This document shows positions 6,489 through 8,165 of a stretch of DNA of 8,165 nt, in pieces; the first letter of the stretch is position 1; each line of letters starts with the position of its first letter. The DNA comes from an uncultured Clostridia bacterium (GTDB lineage: Bacteria > Bacillota > Clostridia > Christensenellales > UBA3700), in the NCBI GenBank assembly GCA_947176115.1, contig CAMWPK010000061.1:1-8165 (forward strand), in the 5' to 3' direction. A program made the position numbers and the translations under genes. Below the pieces are notes generated by a model. That model was given only the letters and a program-made list of their open reading frames with translations. It had not been told where the DNA came from and searched no databases.

Positions 6489-7781
6489 ATGAAGAAGTAT
6501 TGCGTAATTGGCGAAAAACTCACACATACGATGTCGCCTCAGATACATAGCGCATATTTTGCTTATCACAAAATGGACGCTGATTACAGCGTGACGCAGA
6601 TTGCTATGCAAAATATGCTTGACGACTGTAAGGAAACGCTTTTGCGATACGACGGTTTTAACGTAACCGTTCCGTATAAAGAGAAGATAATCAAGTATCT
6701 TGACGGTATGTCGCAAGAGGCGAAGAAGATTGGCGCGGTAAATACCGTAAAAAATGCCGATGGTAAGTTGTACGGATATAATACCGACCCTTACGGCTTT
6801 GAAGGTATGCTCAATGCTAACAAAGTTAAGATAAAAGACAAGACTTTCGTCATACTCGGTAGCGGTGGCGCGTGTAAGTCTGTGTACTATATTTTGAAAC
6901 AGCGCGGTGCAAAGACTGTCAAGATTGCCACGCGCGACGAGAGTAAAAAAGGCGTGGAAGATTTTATTACTTACCGCGAGCTTGAGAACTTTAAGGGCGA
7001 TACGCTTGTCAATACCACGCCTGTAGGTATGTTCCCAAACGTGGACGGCTGTCCCGTCACGGATGAAGTGATATGCAATTTTGACAGCGTTGCAGACATA
7101 GTATACAATCCCGTATATACTAAGTTTCTGCAAAATGCCGTAAGACTTGGCAAAAAAGCTGTGGGCGGTCTATATATGTTGGTCGCGCAAGCAATGAAGT
7201 CGCAAGAAATTTGGAATAACACTTTGTTAGACGAAGCGTTGACAAAAGATATATACAATACTTTAATGAAAGAGTATTATCGCAAAAACGGCGGAAACAT
7301 TTATCTTACAGGAATTATGTCTTGCGGAAAAACTACCAAGGGCAAGAAAGTCGCTAAACTGCTAGGTTGGGACTTTGTAGACGCAGACGATTATATCCGT
7401 CAAATATCCGGCAAGAGTATAAGCGAGCTTTTCGACGAGGGCGAAGACGTATTTAGAGATTGGGAAAGCAAGGCTATAGAACAACTGTCGCATAAGAAAA
7501 ATCTTGTAGTCGCTACCGGCGGTGGCGCGATACTTAGGGACGTCAACGTCAGCGCTATGCATTTGAGCGGAGTTATAGTGCTTATCGAGAGAAAAATCGA
7601 CGATATTGTCGCCGACGTGCGCACCGATACCCGTCCGCTTCTCAAAGAGGGAGCGCAAAAGTTGAGAGAAATATACGATAGCAGAAAGGATAGGTATTAT
7701 TCTTCGTGCGATTACGTTGTAAAAAGCCATGAATACGATATGGTCAAGACTGTCAACGATATTGTAAAAATAGTAAAATAA
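6489..7781 (+). CDS. aroE-aroK: Fused shikimate dehydrogenase - shikimate kinase (AroE-AroK)
   Basis: One uninterrupted frame of 430 codons carries two enzymes. Residues 1 to about 250 are shikimate dehydrogenase (3-dehydroshikimate to shikimate, NADPH): HTMSPQIH at 13-20, NVTVPYK at 58-64 with catalytic Lys64, GAVNT at 82-86, YNTD at 97-100 with catalytic Asp100, the nucleotide loop LGSGGACKS at 123-131, NTTPVGM at 175-181 and the C-terminal GLYMLVAQA at 227-235. Residues about 269-430 are shikimate kinase: Walker A GIMSCGKT at 275-282, DAD at 298-300, FRDWE at 322-326, GGG at 344-346, lid RTDTRPLL at 378-385 and Arg399 with Tyr403. Both active sites look intact, so the protein should catalyse two consecutive steps. 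The linker (about 245-268) is short and partly helical in character. An internal ATG at codon 260 (7266) has no convincing ribosome binding site. The start follows the pheA stop by two bases, with AAAGGG at 6476-6481 inside pheA. Confidence 0.95.
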   Translation: MKKYCVIGEKLTHTMSPQIHSAYFAYHKMDADYSVTQIAMQNMLDDCKETLLRYDGFNVTVPYKEKIIKYLDGMSQEAKKIGAVNTVKNADGKLYGYNTDPYGFEGMLNANKVKIKDKTFVILGSGGACKSVYYILKQRGAKTVKIATRDESKKGVEDFITYRELENFKGDTLVNTTPVGMFPNVDGCPVTDEVICNFDSVADIVYNPVYTKFLQNAVRLGKKAVGGLYMLVAQAMKSQEIWNNTLLDEALTKDIYNTLMKEYYRKNGGNIYLTGIMSCGKTTKGKKVAKLLGWDFVDADDYIRQISGKSISELFDEGEDVFRDWESKAIEQLSHKKNLVVATGGGAILRDVNVSAMHLSGVIVLIERKIDDIVADVRTDTRPLLKEGAQKLREIYDSRKDRYYSSCDYVVKSHEYDMVKTVNDIVKIVK

Positions 7782-7805
7782 CTTGTCTTAAATTATGGAT
7801 AAAAT

Positions 7806-7811
7806 AGGTGA
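7806..7811 (+). promoter_or_regulatory. Ribosome binding site of aroQ
   Basis: AGGTGA ends 3 bases before the ATG at 7815. It is a modest, closely spaced site, but the only one near the conserved N-terminus of the protein, so it supports this start. Confidence 0.6.
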
Positions 7812-7814
7812 ATT

Positions 7815-8165
7815 ATGAAAAAGATTATGATTATCAACGGCGTAAATCTCAATATGCTAGGCATAAGGGAAAAAGGCGTCTACGGTACTTTGGATTATAA
7901 AGGCTTGCGCGATTATATTACCGACAAGTGCAAGGGCATGGACGTTGAGTTAGATTTCTTTCAATCAAATTGCGAGGGTGAAGTCGTGACGTGTCTGCAT
8001 AATTGCTATTTTAATTCTTACGACGGCGCGGTAATCAACCCTGGCGCTCATACTCATTACAGTTATGCTATTTATGACGCAATAAAAGCTATTGCTCCAA
8101 TACCCGTAGTAGAAGTGCATATATCGGATATTCATTCAAGAGAAGCGTTCAGGCAGGTGTCTGTC
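7815..8165 (+). CDS. aroQ: Type II 3-dehydroquinate dehydratase (3' partial)
   Basis: AroQ dehydrates 3-dehydroquinate to 3-dehydroshikimate, the third pathway step. The frame runs open to the last base, giving 117 of about 145 expected residues; only the C-terminal helix is missing. Type II landmarks are all visible: INGVNLNMLGIREKGVYG at 7-24 with Arg18 and catalytic Tyr23, FFQSNCEGE at 48-56, INPGAHTHYSYAI at 74-86 with Asn75 and His81, and EVHISDIHSREAFR at 100-113 with His102 and Arg113. This is the small dodecameric class, unrelated to the Schiff-base type I enzyme (AroD). His79 stands where many members have Tyr (NPGAYTH). The ATG lies 33 bases after the aroE-aroK stop with no terminator between, so it belongs to the same transcript. 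It supplies the substrate of the AroE half of the preceding protein. Confidence 0.95.
   Translation, partial: MKKIMIINGVNLNMLGIREKGVYGTLDYKGLRDYITDKCKGMDVELDFFQSNCEGEVVTCLHNCYFNSYDGAVINPGAHTHYSYAIYDAIKAIAPIPVVEVHISDIHSREAFRQVSV

Noticed and set aside
6474..7133. 219-codon open frame on the minus strand opposite the shikimate dehydrogenase part
   Set aside because: It lies wholly antisense to a well-supported enzyme and has no recognisable domain. Long antisense frames are a side effect of the codon use of these genes.

Overview
The window is a stretch of a moderately AT-rich bacterial chromosome in which every gene lies on the + strand. Short gaps, purine-rich ribosome binding sites (the clearest precede aroB and aroC), a BspA-like leucine-rich-repeat protein next to a NorM/DinF-type MATE exporter, and the sequence style of the Aro enzymes all suggest an anaerobic clostridial member of the Bacillota, perhaps from an animal gut. 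That placement is an inference from protein style; the window has no rRNA or other firm taxonomic marker. TAA, TAG and TGA all act as stops, so the standard bacterial code fits.

Layout. Positions 1-246 hold the 3' end of a BspA-type leucine-rich-repeat gene cut by the window edge. Positions 319-1680 hold a complete MATE-family membrane exporter. A 179-base AT-rich gap without a gene (1681-1859) follows; it is the likeliest place for the promoter of the next block. From 1860 to the window end runs a tight block for aromatic amino acid synthesis: aroB (3-dehydroquinate synthase), aroA (EPSP synthase), aroC (chorismate synthase), an 84-base AT-rich spacer, pheA (chorismate mutase fused to prephenate dehydratase with an ACT domain), a fused aroE-aroK (shikimate dehydrogenase plus shikimate kinase), and aroQ (type II 3-dehydroquinase), which is cut by the window end after 117 codons.

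How the genes work together. AroB makes 3-dehydroquinate from DAHP, AroQ dehydrates it to 3-dehydroshikimate, the AroE half of the fusion reduces that to shikimate, the AroK half phosphorylates it, AroA adds the enolpyruvyl group of PEP, and AroC makes chorismate. PheA then takes chorismate through prephenate to phenylpyruvate, the precursor of phenylalanine. Six of the seven shikimate steps are therefore here, plus the phenylalanine branch. DAHP synthase (step 1) and prephenate dehydrogenase (tyrosine branch) are not in the window. Gene order does not follow reaction order.

Novelty. I see no defence system, mobile element, CRISPR array, RNA gene or clearly new system. The most notable points are the AroE-AroK fusion, some unusual residues at conserved positions in AroC and AroA, and the unexplained gaps before aroB and pheA. 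Promoter calls are weak, and I found no convincing intrinsic terminator.
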